Origin: Marinomonas maritima
Lineage (GTDB): Bacteria; Pseudomonadota; Gammaproteobacteria; Pseudomonadales; Marinomonadaceae
Assembly (NCBI RefSeq): GCF_024435075.2
Contig: NZ_JAMZEG020000002.1
Coordinates: 310,001 to 374,000, forward strand
Direction: 5' to 3'
Length of the DNA stretch: 64,000 nt
This document shows, piece after piece, positions 7,950-16,544 of this stretch. The translations under genes and the position numbers were made by a program. The stretch's first letter is position 1. Every line of letters begins with the position of its first letter. The notes beneath the pieces were generated by a model that had not been told where the DNA came from, ran no database searches, and saw only the letters and a program-made list of their open reading frames with translations.

Positions 7950-9251
7950 ATGCATCCATTGCGTGATGTACTTTATGCGGAGTTACATTCGCGCCCTTTT
8001 CAGGTAATCCCTAGTCCTACCAGAATAAGTTATCTCGCCGTCATGGTTGGCTCAGAGCAAAAAAATGCCGACTATGAACATTTTTGTTCACTTTATAGCT
8101 ATTTTGATGGCATACCGCCCGAAGGCGATGGTTCGTGTTTTGAGGTGGATTTTGGCAATGTCAAAATACGTCGCGATAAACATCTTGAGTTTACTTCTTA
8201 TATGATCACTCATACTCCGATGGATGGCTCTATCGGTTTTTTTGATCAAAATGCATTAGATTGTTTACCTATCGATTGGTTGTCGAAAATTCCTGGTGTT
8301 GTCATTGCCGCCTTTCATGTGGCGGTTGAGGATGCGCGCACCATACCTGAACTTGATTTAGCGTTGGTCAAAAGGCATTTCGAAGGCATGCGCTTGGTTG
8401 GTAGTCGACCACAAAACGGTGACGCTCAAGTCTGGACCAGTTTTCAGTTGCACAGCGATGGTTGTGGTCGTTTTTTGATTTACAATAAAAATATGAGCGA
8501 CAGTCAGTTGGGCCGTATGGTGCAGCGGGTAGTAGAGATAGAAACGTATCGTCTGATGGCCTTATTGGCGCTGCCTATGGCCCGAAGATACAGTGCTGAA
8601 CTGGTGAATATGGATGAAAAATTGGCTCAAATAACAGCCAATTTATCGGATTCAGCAGAACCGCTTGATGAGCAAGCTATATTAGGTGAATTGATTGATA
8701 TGGCGGCTTGGGTAGAAGCCACTAGAGCGAAAACCTCTTTTCGATTTAGCGCGACAAAAGCGTACCATGAATTAGTTTTAAAGCGTTTAAATGAGTTAAA
8801 AGAAGACGAAGTGTCCGGGCATTTAACGGTTACTGAATTTATGACGCGTCGTTTAACGCCTGCTGTTCGCACTTGCAATACGGTAGGCAATCATTTGGAA
8901 AGCCTCTCTAGGCGTATTGATAGAGTCTCGGATATGATGCGGACTCAGGTAGAAATGTCGATTCAATCACAGAATCAGCAACTTCTCACGTCAATGGATC
9001 GTCGTTCAAAAATTCAACTTGCAATGCAGCATACTGTAGAGGGCTTATCTGTCGCCGCTATTAGTTATTATAGTGTTGGATTGTTAAAATTTCTTATCGA
9101 AGCTGTCTACGATAAAGGCGTGAATTTTGATAAAAGTTTAGTTATTGGGTTGTCTGTACCTCTTGTCGTCGGAGGCGTTTGGCTCGCGACGAGACGAATT
9201 CACAAGCGTTTCTTATTGCTAGCAAAGGCTAAGGAAGAAAAGGGTGAGTAA
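7950..9251 (+). CDS. DUF3422 family membrane-anchored protein
   Basis: From the ATG at 7950 the product has 433 residues and begins MHPLRDVLYAELHSRP, the usual opening of DUF3422 proteins. An in-frame TTG at 7902 would add 16 residues but has no clear ribosome binding site, whereas GGA lies eight bases before 7950. The body is soluble and rich in charged helices, with a possible coiled coil near residues 330–390. Two hydrophobic segments close the protein (about 370–390 and 400–420), followed by a short basic tail, suggesting C-terminal inner-membrane anchoring. The family has no established biochemical role known to me. Confidence 0.8.
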   Translation: MHPLRDVLYAELHSRPFQVIPSPTRISYLAVMVGSEQKNADYEHFCSLYSYFDGIPPEGDGSCFEVDFGNVKIRRDKHLEFTSYMITHTPMDGSIGFFDQNALDCLPIDWLSKIPGVVIAAFHVAVEDARTIPELDLALVKRHFEGMRLVGSRPQNGDAQVWTSFQLHSDGCGRFLIYNKNMSDSQLGRMVQRVVEIETYRLMALLALPMARRYSAELVNMDEKLAQITANLSDSAEPLDEQAILGELIDMAAWVEATRAKTSFRFSATKAYHELVLKRLNELKEDEVSGHLTVTEFMTRRLTPAVRTCNTVGNHLESLSRRIDRVSDMMRTQVEMSIQSQNQQLLTSMDRRSKIQLAMQHTVEGLSVAAISYYSVGLLKFLIEAVYDKGVNFDKSLVIGLSVPLVVGGVWLATRRIHKRFLLLAKAKEEKGE

Positions 9252-9478
9252 ATGGCGATAAGGAGATTTTTTTAGCATTTAATGAAAATAAAGCTATCTA
9301 TCTTATTAATACGACTATATCATTACCGCTCAAGCTAGAAAGAAGTCTCTAACTATAAACTCTGTAATACGCTGTCTTATTCATAATTCCTCGTCCTGAA
9401 GTTTCTAAGTAACAGTCTAATTTTTTTGCAATTTATGTCTCATTTTGAGGCGTTTAATTTTTATTCAGGTGAATATTT
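9252..9478 (+). promoter_or_regulatory. Long leader upstream of the cold-shock gene
   Basis: These 227 bases contain no convincing gene and are AT-rich. Cold-shock genes of the cspA type often carry a long 5' untranslated region that folds as a thermosensor, and the size here fits that. I could not locate an E. coli-like cold box or a clear promoter, so the regulatory role is inference from context only. AGGTGAA precedes the coding start. Confidence 0.35.
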
Positions 9479-9688
9479 ATGTCTAATACAGTTAAAGGAA
9501 CCGTTAAGTGGTTCAACGAAATTAAAGGTTTTGGTTTTATCGAGCAAGAGTCTGGCCCTGATGTGTTCGCACATTTCAGTGCTATCGCTAGCTCAGGATT
9601 CAAAACTTTGGCTGAAGGCCAACAAGTAGAATTCGTTGTTACTGCTGGCCAAAAAGGTCCTCAAGCAGAAAATATTACAGTACTTTAA
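9479..9688 (+). CDS. Cold-shock domain protein (CspA family)
   Basis: The 69-residue single OB-fold product contains VKWFNEIKGFGFI, which covers the RNP1 nucleic-acid-binding motif, and DVFAHFSAI, the RNP2 motif. These proteins bind single-stranded RNA and DNA and melt RNA structure, often at low temperature. Length is exactly typical. AGGTGAA is placed ahead of the ATG. A strong hairpin terminator follows 22 bases after the stop, so it is a monocistronic unit. It cannot be assigned to a specific csp paralogue from sequence alone. Confidence 0.95.
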   Translation: MSNTVKGTVKWFNEIKGFGFIEQESGPDVFAHFSAIASSGFKTLAEGQQVEFVVTAGQKGPQAENITVL

Positions 9689-9710
9689 TTAGCTGCTAAG
9701 AATATTTAAA

Positions 9711-9744
9711 AAAGGGTAAGTTCTTCGGAACTTACCCTTTTTTT
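9711..9744 (+). terminator. Intrinsic terminator after the cold-shock gene
   Basis: A perfect 13-bp stem (9711–9723 with 9728–9740) closes on a TTCG tetraloop and runs straight into a T tract. This is a textbook Rho-independent terminator with an unusually stable UUCG loop. Confidence 0.95.
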
Positions 9745-9909
9745 GTTTTTGAAAAACAAACCATCATCCTGTTACATCACAGGGCGTATTTTTAACTCTG
9801 TCCTCTAATGTGCTCCACTGAAACTTTTCCAGCTTTTTCACGTATCTCTTGGTATGCGTTAGGTTTGCCGAAACGGCACTCAGGCGTTCTTTTATTTGGA
9901 GGTATTGTT

Positions 9910-10398
9910 ATGAATCGTCGACACTTTCTTGTACAAACCGCTTGCGTTATAGGAGTTGCTAAATTTTCGACTATGCCCGCGACAGCGGCCGTGTTGTCTT
10001 CTAGCTCACAATTTGAGGTATTTCGTACCAAGCAGCAATGGCAAGCAAGATTAACTGACTTTGAATATCAGGTGATGCGAGAGGAAAAAACAGAGCGAGC
10101 GGGGAGTAGTGCATTGCTTAATGAAAAACGTGCAGGCACTTATCACTGCAAAGGCTGCGACCTACCTCTGTATGCTAGTAGCACCAAATATGAGAGCGGA
10201 ACAGGCTGGCCAAGTTTTTATCAAAGTCTGCCAGATTCCGTTAGAACAAAAGAAGACAATGGCTTTTTTATAGAGCGCACAGAAGTGCATTGCCGTCGAT
10301 GTGGAAGTCATCTTGGCCATATCTTTGACGATGGCCCTCAACCTACAGGGTTACGTCACTGTTTAAATGGCATCTCTCTAGTATTTCGCCCCGCTTAA
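9910..10398 (+). CDS. msrB: Exported peptide-methionine (R)-S-oxide reductase MsrB
   Basis: The 162-residue product starts at the ATG at 9910, preceded by TGGAGGT. A frame-open start 102 bases upstream would add residues unrelated to the family. Residues 1–28 form a signal with paired arginines (NRRHFLV) resembling a Tat leader, then AATA-type small residues. The MsrB domain has both zinc-binding CxxC pairs (CKGC and CRRC), the GTGWPSF substrate-binding motif, and RHCLN holding the catalytic cysteine near the C-terminus. It should reduce methionine-R-sulfoxide in exported or envelope proteins. The electron donor is not encoded nearby. Confidence 0.9.
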   Translation: MNRRHFLVQTACVIGVAKFSTMPATAAVLSSSSQFEVFRTKQQWQARLTDFEYQVMREEKTERAGSSALLNEKRAGTYHCKGCDLPLYASSTKYESGTGWPSFYQSLPDSVRTKEDNGFFIERTEVHCRRCGSHLGHIFDDGPQPTGLRHCLNGISLVFRPA

Positions 10399-10515
10399 TC
10401 TGTTTGTTATTTTTTATTTTAAATAAAAGTGAAACTTTTTTTAATTCGCCCCGTATCTCTTTATAACCATGGCGAATTGTTATGGAAAAACAAATAAACA
10501 AACTGGAGAAAAACA

Positions 10516-11088
10516 ATGAAATTATTAAGCCTTGTTTCTGCTGCTACTATCGTGACTCTTGCCGGCTGTTCCACTGGTGGCATGAAGAGCGCCGATGAAA
10601 ATAACAATCCAATGGTGGGCGGCGCTCCTATGTATGCGAGCAAAAATATTATTGAAAATGCCGTAAACTCCAAAGATCATACGACGCTAGTGGCGGCGGT
10701 GAAAGCAGCGGGTTTGGTTGATACTTTACAAGGCGAAGGGCCGTTTACCGTTTTTGCACCGACCAATACCGCGTTCGACAAATTACCAGAAGGTGCTGTC
10801 GCTAACTTGTTGAAACCAGAAAATAAAGCGGCATTGACGAAAGTGCTGGCCTGTCATGTAGTGAAAGCTGATGCGCTTTCTGGTGCAATAAAAACAATGG
10901 TGGATGATGACATGGGCAAACACCCTGTTCCAACGATTGGTGGATGTACGTTAATGGCTACATATAAGGGTGATAAAATCATGCTTGAAGATGAAAACGG
11001 TCGAGTAGCGCATGTCACCATTGCAGATGTTAAACAATCTAACGGTGTGATTCATGTGATTGATGCGGTGCTTTTACCTAAACAGTAA
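10516..11088 (+). CDS. Fasciclin-domain lipoprotein
   Basis: The 190-residue product has a lipoprotein signal with LAGC lipobox (Cys near residue 18). A single FAS1 domain spans about 50–188, with the conserved FTVFAPTNTAFDKLP block and a closing NGVIHVIDAVLLP block. FAS1 domains mediate adhesion or protein binding at cell surfaces; bacterial lipoprotein forms are usually of unknown role. GGAG sits ahead of the ATG. It is monocistronic, with a terminator-like hairpin shortly after the stop. Confidence 0.92.
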   Translation: MKLLSLVSAATIVTLAGCSTGGMKSADENNNPMVGGAPMYASKNIIENAVNSKDHTTLVAAVKAAGLVDTLQGEGPFTVFAPTNTAFDKLPEGAVANLLKPENKAALTKVLACHVVKADALSGAIKTMVDDDMGKHPVPTIGGCTLMATYKGDKIMLEDENGRVAHVTIADVKQSNGVIHVIDAVLLPKQ

Positions 11089-11133
11089 TACGCCAGCGGG
11101 ATTGCTCTCCAAGAGCTTTAACGATGTTCTACG

Positions 11134-11176
11134 AATGCCTCGCCTCTAGTGAATGCTTTAGGGGTGGGGCATTTTT
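11134..11176 (+). terminator. Intrinsic terminator after the fasciclin gene
   Basis: A 13-bp stem with several G–T pairs forms between 11134–11146 and 11161–11173 and is followed by a short T run. It lies between the convergent fasciclin and DMT-transporter genes. Confidence 0.7.
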
Positions 11177-11178
11177 GC

Positions 11179-12096
11179 TTATGAAGCGAATGTACTCTTT
11201 TGTTTAGTCGCCATAAAAGTTGCTAATAAAATACAGCCACCACCAAGCATTTGAATCAGAGTAAGTGACTCGTTTAGCCAAGCGAAGGCGAAAAGTGCGC
11301 CGAAGGCAGGTTCTGATCCTGTTAGCAAAGCAACGCGCGATGGTGTTGTGTGTTTAACACCATAGTTTTGTGCGAAGAGTGCGAAGACAGTACAAAAAAG
11401 AGCAAGATACAACATCGCCAGCCAGAAAGACCATTCCGTTGGAAACAGTTCTGTTACCTGAATGTCACTCGCGAAGAAAATAACCAATGCCCCCAGCGTG
11501 ACCACATTGGCTTGGAGACTGGTTGTGCTTAACGGTGACAGTCGCTTGTCATCCAATAACACCTTCGTCGTGACGACCATGCAGGCGCGTAAAAATGCGG
11601 CCAACAAAATGAAATAATCGCCAATATTAAAGACCATCCAGCCAATGCTTTTCTGTGTCAGTAACAACACACCTATCACCGACAATAATGCACACCCTAA
11701 TATGTTTTTACTCGGCCATCGTTTTGCTGTGATCGCTTCTACAAAAGGTGTCATTAATACGCAAAGGCTGATCAGAAACGCCGCTTTAGATGCGGTTGTA
11801 TGGAAAACGCCATAGGTTTCAGCGAGAAAAATGCAGAGTAAAATAGCGCCGGTTGGCAGTGCGTACTTCCAGTCTTTAGTCTGTCCCTTACGTGTTTCTC
11901 GCCAATAAAAAGGCATTAATAAAAGTGATGTTAAGCCGAATCGAATCACAATAAAGGCGATGACGCTGGTATAAACCAATGCTTCTTTTGTGATGCCATA
12001 ACTGGTTCCCCAAAAGAAGGCGGTTAAAAGCAATGATATTTCGGCGATAGGAAGTCGGTTGAAAAGAGTTGGGTTGTTAAGTGTTTGTGCTTTCAT
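11179..12096 (-). CDS. EamA/DMT-family transporter
   Basis: The 305-residue polytopic protein has about ten hydrophobic segments arranged as two EamA repeats (about 15–150 and 160–300). The first repeat opens with the typical AFFWGTSYGITKEAL motif. DMT exporters of this type move amino acids, metabolites or drugs across the inner membrane; the substrate cannot be read from sequence. It is divergent from the LysR regulator at 12191, which is its likely controller. The start has a GAGAA-type site upstream. Confidence 0.88.
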   Translation of the reverse strand: MKAQTLNNPTLFNRLPIAEISLLLTAFFWGTSYGITKEALVYTSVIAFIVIRFGLTSLLLMPFYWRETRKGQTKDWKYALPTGAILLCIFLAETYGVFHTTASKAAFLISLCVLMTPFVEAITAKRWPSKNILGCALLSVIGVLLLTQKSIGWMVFNIGDYFILLAAFLRACMVVTTKVLLDDKRLSPLSTTSLQANVVTLGALVIFFASDIQVTELFPTEWSFWLAMLYLALFCTVFALFAQNYGVKHTTPSRVALLTGSEPAFGALFAFAWLNESLTLIQMLGGGCILLATFMATKQKSTFAS

Positions 12097-12190
12097 ACGT
12101 TCTCACAGGTGTCTGGGTGGAATAAAAAGCTAGGTTAACTGATGCGTTGATGTATGATAATTGCTTTATAAATCAAAATACTTATGACTC

Positions 12191-13108
12191 ATGAACACAA
12201 ATGAATTGATCGCTTTATTGCCCGACATGGCCGCCTTTGTCGCAGTAGTGGAAACAGGAAGCTTTACAAAAGCTGCCAAAAAGCTTGGTGTAACGCCATC
12301 CGGTGTCAGTCGACAGGTGTCGAGAATCGAGAGCGCGTTATCGGTGGTGTTAATCGAACGCACGACACGACGCCAAACCACAACCTTGGTCGGTGTCGCG
12401 GTTTACGAGCAATGCCGTCGGATGCTCGACAGCGCAAAAGAAGCCGTCGTAGCGTCTGAAAATGAGGCGACAGAAGCAAAAGGGCGCTTGCGAATTGCGG
12501 CACCAGACGCTTTTGCTAAACAGGTTTTAGAGCCTTTGTTACTGGAATTTATGGTCTTGTATCCTGCGATTTCGTTGCAAGTTCAAGTGACTGATTTGCG
12601 GGTCGATCCGGCTTATCAGAATGTCGATGTGGTGTTTTATGTGGCAGATAAACCGCATGAGCATTTAGTCTGTAAAACGTTGGGAAAGGTTCGCACTATA
12701 CTTTGCGCCAGCTCCGGGTATTTGATGGAGCACGGCACACCGAGTTCGCCAGAAGATTTGCTGGACCATCTTTGTTTACCGCTCGGTTTTTTTGATGGCG
12801 ACAACATTTGGACCTTTACTCAAGGTGAACGTAAGTCGGTGATTACGGTTGATGGTCGTTATATTAATAACGATGCGGATATGCGTTTAAAAGGGGTGAG
12901 GCAAGGGTTTGGTATCGCCCCTTTTCCTGACTTCGTGGTACGAGAATCGTTGGAAAAAGGGGATGTGGTTCAAGTGTTAAGTGATTGGCAACTTAATAGC
13001 GATTTTCAGGGCGGTATTCACATGCAGTTTTTATCGATGCGTTTTATGCCCAATAAAATGCGAGTGTTTATTGATTTTATGGAAAGCCGCTGGGCTGCGA
13101 CAGTGTAA
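12191..13108 (+). CDS. LysR-family transcriptional regulator
   Basis: The 305-residue product has an N-terminal winged helix-turn-helix (about 10–70: FVAVVETGSFTKAAKKLGV then GVSRQVSRIE) and a LysR substrate-binding domain from about 95. It is of the AaeR/DsdC-like size class. It is divergent from the DMT transporter across a 94-base gap, the classic arrangement for LysR control of a neighbouring exporter. The inducer is unknown. Confidence 0.92.
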   Translation: MNTNELIALLPDMAAFVAVVETGSFTKAAKKLGVTPSGVSRQVSRIESALSVVLIERTTRRQTTTLVGVAVYEQCRRMLDSAKEAVVASENEATEAKGRLRIAAPDAFAKQVLEPLLLEFMVLYPAISLQVQVTDLRVDPAYQNVDVVFYVADKPHEHLVCKTLGKVRTILCASSGYLMEHGTPSSPEDLLDHLCLPLGFFDGDNIWTFTQGERKSVITVDGRYINNDADMRLKGVRQGFGIAPFPDFVVRESLEKGDVVQVLSDWQLNSDFQGGIHMQFLSMRFMPNKMRVFIDFMESRWAATV

Positions 13109-13111
13109 GCA

Positions 13112-13885
13112 TTAGCTTGTCGCTTCTTCATTTCTGAGTGTTAACACTTCGTAGCCTGTTTTTGTGACCAGAATAGTGTGTTCCCATTGAGCCGAGAGTT
13201 TTTTGTCGGCGGTGATAACGGTCCAACCGTCTTTCTTGGTTTTGGTCTTGGCTTTGCCTTGGTTTATCATTGGCTCTATGGTAAACGTCATGCCTTCTTC
13301 CAACACAAGGCCCGTTCCTGCTTTGCCGTAATGCAGCACTTGAGGCTCTTCGTGCATTTCTCGGCCTATGCCGTGACCACAATATTCTTTTACTACAGAG
13401 TAGCCTTTGCTTTCGGCTAATGACTGAATGGCAGCGCCAATATCGCCTAATGTTGCGCCTGGTTTTACCTTTTTAATACCTGCCCACATGGCTTCATAAG
13501 TGGTTTTCACTAAGCGTTTGGCAATAGGGTTAGCATCGCTCATAACATACATTTTGCTGGAGTCGGCGATAAAACCATTTTTCTCAAGCGTAATGTCTAA
13601 GTTAATAATGTCTTTTGCTTTGAGGATCTGAGTTGCTGAAGGCACGCCGTGGCAGACTACTTCGTTTATAGATGAGTTTAGGGAAAATCCATAATCGTAT
13701 TGCCCTAGGCTTGCAGGTCTTGCGTTCAGTTCATGGCGAATGAAGTCTTCTACTTTATTGTTTATTTCTAAGGTTGATATACCTTCTTTTACGACGCCAT
13801 CCAGCATGTGAAAGACCTCAGCTAGCAGCTTTCCCGATGTGCGCATTAATTCAATTTCATCTGCGGTTTTAATCTGTACTTGCAT
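13112..13885 (-). CDS. map: Type I methionine aminopeptidase
   Basis: The 257-residue product shows the pita-bread fold metal ligands in context: INLDITLE and ADSSKM (two Asp), GHGIGREMHEEP (His), FTIEPM (Glu) and QWEHTI (Glu). It removes the initiator methionine from nascent proteins. It carries no N-terminal zinc-finger extension. It begins one base after the stop of the ParD-like gene and is certainly co-transcribed with it, not with rpsB as the usual housekeeping map often is. This is therefore probably a second, conditionally expressed map copy, although the rest of the genome is not visible. Confidence 0.93.
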   Translation of the reverse strand: MQVQIKTADEIELMRTSGKLLAEVFHMLDGVVKEGISTLEINNKVEDFIRHELNARPASLGQYDYGFSLNSSINEVVCHGVPSATQILKAKDIINLDITLEKNGFIADSSKMYVMSDANPIAKRLVKTTYEAMWAGIKKVKPGATLGDIGAAIQSLAESKGYSVVKEYCGHGIGREMHEEPQVLHYGKAGTGLVLEEGMTFTIEPMINQGKAKTKTKKDGWTVITADKKLSAQWEHTILVTKTGYEVLTLRNEEATS

Positions 13886-13886
13886 A

Positions 13887-14093
13887 CTACTTCACCATTT
13901 TTAATGGCGTTTCGAGATTGGCGTTTGCCAGTTCATTGGCAATAAGTTCTGAAAAAGTCAGGCTTGGATTGAGTTCGGCTAAGCGTCCCATCTTCATCCA
14001 GAATTCGGCTTGAGCGTTGATAGAGCGAGACATGACGTGACAGCTTTTACGAATGTCGTCGTGAAGGTCGTCGGAAATCTTGATGATACCCAT
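13887..14093 (-). CDS. ParD-like antitoxin-family protein
   Basis: The 68-residue protein begins MGIIKISDDLHDDIRKSCHVMSR, a ribbon-helix-helix-like DNA-binding segment, and matches the ParD-like antitoxin family in size and character. No ParE toxin follows; the next gene, one base later, is methionine aminopeptidase. A perfect inverted repeat with an embedded TATAAT lies directly upstream, so autoregulation of the parD-like–map pair is likely. Whether the pair acts as a toxin–antitoxin module is inference. Confidence 0.78.
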   Translation of the reverse strand: MGIIKISDDLHDDIRKSCHVMSRSINAQAEFWMKMGRLAELNPSLTFSELIANELANANLETPLKMVK

Positions 14094-14094
14094 G

Positions 14095-14133
14095 ATATAT
14101 GATCCGTATATGAATTATACACGGATCATATAT
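14095..14133 (-). promoter_or_regulatory. Perfect 13-bp inverted repeat operator and -10 box of the parD-like/map operon
   Basis: The arms at 14095–14107 and 14121–14133 are perfect reverse complements (core TGATCCGT) separated by 13 bases. The spacer contains TATAAT on the minus strand at 14113–14118, a consensus -10 box. The right arm ends only two bases before the coding start side of the ParD-like gene. Binding of the ribbon-helix-helix protein here would occlude the promoter, so this is the probable autoregulatory operator. No good -35 is seen. Confidence 0.75.
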
Positions 14134-14184
14134 TCGGTGTTGCAGAGTTTCAAGCAATATTTACTGTGGATTTTGAGAATGAGT

Positions 14185-15003
14185 TTAGTGAAATAAGTCT
14201 TTGATCAGTTTAATGCCTTCTTCTTGCCCGCCTTTGTTGTACGCATCCAATAGCGCAGAACCAAGAATAGCGATGTCGGCTTTGCCAATTAACTGTTCAA
14301 TTTGCGCTCGTTCTCGCAAGCCGAACCCGACACCCATTGGGGCGCTGGCGTGTTGCTTGATGTGAGCCAAATAATCGTCGAGCGAGGTGTTTTTTACTTT
14401 GCCTTCATGGCTTTTGTTTTCATGGACAGAATGGCCCGTTACACCAGAGCGAGCCACACAATATAGGAAGCCGCTGGCTTGACTTGCTAACATTGCCAAC
14501 CGTTCTGGTGGTGTTACTGGTGTAACGAGCCATACAGGATCGATGCCGTTGGCTTTGCAAGCTGCTTTATACGTGGCGGCTTGCTCAATCGGCAGATCAG
14601 GTAAGATTAAACCTAGAATATTTTCTTCGGCCGCACGTTTGGCAAGTTTGTCTAAACCGAAACGATACATAGGATTGAGATAACTCATCAATACGATGCG
14701 GCTTTCAGGAAAGCCTTTCGCCAGTTTGCCAAGTTGGGCTAAACAGGTTTCTACGTCTAGGGCTTGCTCTAACGCTTTATGACACGCAGCGACAATACTT
14801 GGACCATCGGCCACAGGGTCTGAAAAAGGAAATTGTACTTCGATGAAGTCCACGCCTTCTTGCATCAGGCGTTTCATCCAATCCAGACTTGCTTGAACCG
14901 TTGGATACCCATAAACCACGTGGGTCATGGACAAAATCGGCTTTTGTTGACGTTTTTCTTTAATGATCTTTTTTTCTTCAATAAAAGCGGCTAATTGGCT
15001 CAT
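14185..15003 (-). CDS. trpA: Tryptophan synthase alpha subunit
   Basis: The 272-residue TIM-barrel protein cleaves indole-3-glycerol phosphate to indole and glyceraldehyde 3-phosphate. The catalytic Glu and Asp are in FIEVQFPFSDPVADGPS near residue 50, and the phosphate-binding GVGFGLRE segment lies near residue 225. Its start overlaps the trpB stop by four bases (ATGA), indicating translational coupling and the alpha2beta2 complex. No other trp genes are present in the window. Confidence 0.96.
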   Translation of the reverse strand: MSQLAAFIEEKKIIKEKRQQKPILSMTHVVYGYPTVQASLDWMKRLMQEGVDFIEVQFPFSDPVADGPSIVAACHKALEQALDVETCLAQLGKLAKGFPESRIVLMSYLNPMYRFGLDKLAKRAAEENILGLILPDLPIEQAATYKAACKANGIDPVWLVTPVTPPERLAMLASQASGFLYCVARSGVTGHSVHENKSHEGKVKNTSLDDYLAHIKQHASAPMGVGFGLRERAQIEQLIGKADIAILGSALLDAYNKGGQEEGIKLIKDLFH

Positions 15004-16262
15004 GCGTTTTGCTCCTTATGGTCAGCGTGGCTAGTTGGGTAAGCCGCAAGATAATCGGTTAAGAATTGAGGGAAAGTTTCATCTTGTACGGCTTTCGCGA
15101 CGTTGAAGATGTCTTTGTCGCCACGACCAGAAAGGTTGATTACAATTTTTGACTCTTTTGGTAAATTCGGAGCGTCTTTAAACGCGCCCGCCAACGCATG
15201 AGATGATTCTAGCGCGGGAATAATCCCTTCTTTTTTCAACAATAGCGTACACGCAGCAATCACTTCATCGTCCATCGCGTAGGTCATTTTAATACGACCT
15301 GTTTCGGCCAAATGCGCAATGATGGGCGAAACGCCAACGTAGTCCAAACCGGCAGCGATAGAATGGGTTTCTTGTAATTGGCCAGCTTGGTCTTGCAAGA
15401 ACATGGTCGCAAAACCTTGGGCGATACCGGGCTGACCAAGGTTATGAGATAGGCGAATAGAGTGCTCGCCCAATTCCAGTCCTTTACCGCCAGCTTCGAC
15501 GCCCACCATTTCGACGTCTTTGTCGTCTAAGAAAGGCAGGAATAAACCACAAGCGTTTGATCCACCGCCAACACAGGCGTACAGGCGATCTGGAAGTTGA
15601 CCAAATTGCGCCACGCTTTGCTCGCGTACTTCGTCACCAATAACGGATTGAAAAAACGCCACCATTTCAGGGAAGGGCGCGCAACCACAAGACGTGCCAA
15701 TCAAATAATGGCTGTTTTCATGGCTAGAAGACCAGTCGCGCAAGGCTTCGTCTAGCGCATCGCGAAGGGTTTGTGCGCCCGTAGTAACAGGCACTACCGT
15801 TGCGCCGAGTTGCTTCATCCAAAATACATTGGGGTATTGGCGTTCTATGTCTTTCGCGCCCATGTAAATCGTACATTCAAGGCCTAAACGCGCTGCGACC
15901 AATGCGGTGGCAATACCGTGCTGTCCCGCACCCGTTTCGGCGATAACACGTTTTTTGCCCATGCGTTTGACCAACAAACCTTGGCCAATCACGTTGTTCA
16001 TCTTGTGCGCGCCACTGTGGTTTAAGTCTTCACGTTTAAGATAAATCTGCGCGCCACCAAAGTGTTCAGTCAGGTTCGCGCAATAGGTTAATGGCGTTGG
16101 ACGGCCAGAAAACTGCTGCCATTGTTTGTGTAGCTCAGTGAGAAAGGCTGGGTCGTTTTTAGCGTCTTCGAACGCGTGCAAGATTTGCTGCTGGCTCGAA
16201 TAAAGGATCTCAGGGATGTAGCTACCGCCGTATTGCCCGTAGAAACCGTTCTCACTTTTCAT
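15000..16262 (-). CDS. trpB: Tryptophan synthase beta subunit
   Basis: The 420-residue PLP enzyme condenses indole with serine. The PLP lysine is in REDLNHSGAHKMNN, the COMM-domain-type AETGAGQHG motif binds serine, and GGGSNACG binds the cofactor phosphate. AGAGG lies ahead of the ATG. It is the promoter-proximal gene of a trpBA operon with a good sigma-70 promoter and a TrpR-box-like inverted repeat upstream. It has a slight C-terminal extension compared with the roughly 397-residue E. coli protein. Confidence 0.97.
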   Translation of the reverse strand: MKSENGFYGQYGGSYIPEILYSSQQQILHAFEDAKNDPAFLTELHKQWQQFSGRPTPLTYCANLTEHFGGAQIYLKREDLNHSGAHKMNNVIGQGLLVKRMGKKRVIAETGAGQHGIATALVAARLGLECTIYMGAKDIERQYPNVFWMKQLGATVVPVTTGAQTLRDALDEALRDWSSSHENSHYLIGTSCGCAPFPEMVAFFQSVIGDEVREQSVAQFGQLPDRLYACVGGGSNACGLFLPFLDDKDVEMVGVEAGGKGLELGEHSIRLSHNLGQPGIAQGFATMFLQDQAGQLQETHSIAAGLDYVGVSPIIAHLAETGRIKMTYAMDDEVIAACTLLLKKEGIIPALESSHALAGAFKDAPNLPKESKIVINLSGRGDKDIFNVAKAVQDETFPQFLTDYLAAYPTSHADHKEQNA

Positions 16263-16281
16263 CTTAAACCTCTTTAATTTA

Positions 16282-16302
16282 TTAACTATACCGTTTAGTT
16301 AA
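16282..16302. promoter_or_regulatory. TrpR-box-like inverted repeat in front of trpB
   Basis: TTAACTA at 16282–16288 and TAGTTAA at 16296–16302 are exact inverted halves, seven bases apart. They match the core of the E. coli TrpR operator half-site (AGTTAACTAG type). The repeat begins at the trpB -10 box and covers the start-site region, a suitable place for repression. A TrpR gene is not in the window, so the assignment is inference. Confidence 0.45.
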
Positions 16303-16329
16303 TTTAATGCGATCATAGCGCCTCGTCAA
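16301..16329 (-). promoter_or_regulatory. Putative sigma-70 promoter of trpBA
   Basis: On the minus strand TTGACG (16324–16329) and TAAATT (16301–16306) are separated by exactly 17 bases. This gives five of six -35 matches and four of six -10 matches. Transcription would start about 35 bases ahead of the trpB ATG, so there is little room for an attenuator leader. Confidence 0.6.
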
Positions 16330-16544
16330 GTATTTTGATTTGTCATTTTGAAATAAAGTGTGGGTAATAAAGATAAAGGCTGAAACTCAAATTAAATTTG
16401 AGGCTCTCAACCACTGTCTAGAAGAGTATGGGAAATTCAGCCTAGTAAATTTTTGGGAAGTTTATGCATATTGACTTTTATGCATTTAAGTTGAGTTAAT
16501 AATAGTTTTGAACTTCAAATATAATGGTATTAATTAGGACTCAT

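Noticed and set aside
10431..10458. ECF-type promoter (GAAACTT … CGTATCT) upstream of the fasciclin gene
   Set aside because: The 14-base spacing and poor match make it no better than chance in AT-rich sequence; left unannotated.
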